Shown: positions 6,201-6,223 of the stretch, in pieces
Layout: every line of letters starts with the position of its first letter
How positions within the stretch are numbered: position 1 is the first letter of the stretch
Assembly (NCBI GenBank): GCA_011390985.1
Contig: JAABRJ010000093.1
Coordinates: forward strand, 1 to 6,223
From: Desulfobacteraceae bacterium
Lineage (GTDB): Bacteria > Desulfobacterota > Desulfobacteria > Desulfobacterales > JAABRJ01
Reading direction: 5' to 3'
Length of the DNA: 6,223 nucleotides
Program-made: the position numbers and the translations under genes
Notes under the pieces: model-generated
Databases searched by the model: none
The model's input: only the letters and a program-made list of their open reading frames with translations
Told to the model about the DNA's origin: nothing

Positions 6201-6223
6201 ATGAGCAGCGACCAGAAAACTGA
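6201..6223 (+). CDS. Start of a further gene, seven codons visible; possibly a PilR-like response regulator
   Basis: An ATG at 6201 opens MSSDQKT and the frame remains open to the window edge; the TGA at the very end is out of frame. A modest Shine-Dalgarno, GGGAAG (6191-6196), lies 4 bases before it. In many bacteria a NtrC-type regulator, PilR, follows pilS, and the hydrophilic N-terminus is compatible with that. Seven residues cannot identify the protein. It lies 169 bases past the kinase stop and beyond a probable terminator, so it may have its own promoter, although none was recognised. Confidence 0.4.

Noticed and set aside
1..6223. CRISPR arrays, tRNA/rRNA genes, insertion sequences, phage or defence genes
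   Set aside because: No regularly spaced repeats, no transposase or integrase motifs and no cloverleaf-type sequence were seen; nearly all of the window is occupied by housekeeping and pilus genes.

Overview
This is an ordinary but gene-dense chromosomal window with two divergent transcription units around a ~300 bp intergenic region. The most likely source is a member of the Desulfobacterota (former Deltaproteobacteria). I infer this from the GC-rich coding sequence, the DHH/CBS/tRNA-nucleotidyltransferase fusion, and the pilC-pilS order. No taxonomic search was possible.

Left unit (minus strand, read right to left from about 3220). A 923-residue fusion protein (3160-389) joins a DHH-DHHA1 phosphoesterase, a pair of CBS domains and a complete class II CCA-type tRNA nucleotidyltransferase / poly(A) polymerase. 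It is followed after 9 bp by trpS (379 to beyond base 1), of which only the first 126 residues of tryptophanyl-tRNA synthetase lie in the window. The trpS Shine-Dalgarno sequence overlaps the stop codon of the fusion gene, so the two are very probably co-transcribed and translationally coupled. Both products act on the 3' end of tRNA: one builds or repairs the terminus, the other charges it.

Intergenic region (3161-3463). It holds a good sigma-70-type promoter for the left unit (3256-3227, minus strand). The leader below it has no Shine-Dalgarno sequence for the fusion gene, but it contains an 11-codon mini-ORF that ends in an ATGA overlap with that gene's start. There are also two inverted repeats, one of them directly upstream of the pilC ribosome binding site.

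Right unit (plus strand). pilC (3464-4672) encodes the polytopic inner-membrane platform protein of type IV pili. It is followed after 15 bp by a membrane-bound histidine kinase of the PilS type (4688-6031), whose Shine-Dalgarno also overlaps the upstream stop. A hairpin and then a probable intrinsic terminator (6082-6117) follow. A new start codon at 6201 with seven codons before the window ends is probably the next gene, and by usual gene order its response regulator (PilR-like); the identity cannot be read from so few codons.

No mobile element, CRISPR array, tRNA, rRNA or sign of recent transfer was seen. The points that most deserve a second look are the domain fusion, an alanine in place of the usual motif C glycine in its nucleotidyltransferase part, the coupled mini-ORF in its leader, and the missing PAS domain in the PilS-like kinase.
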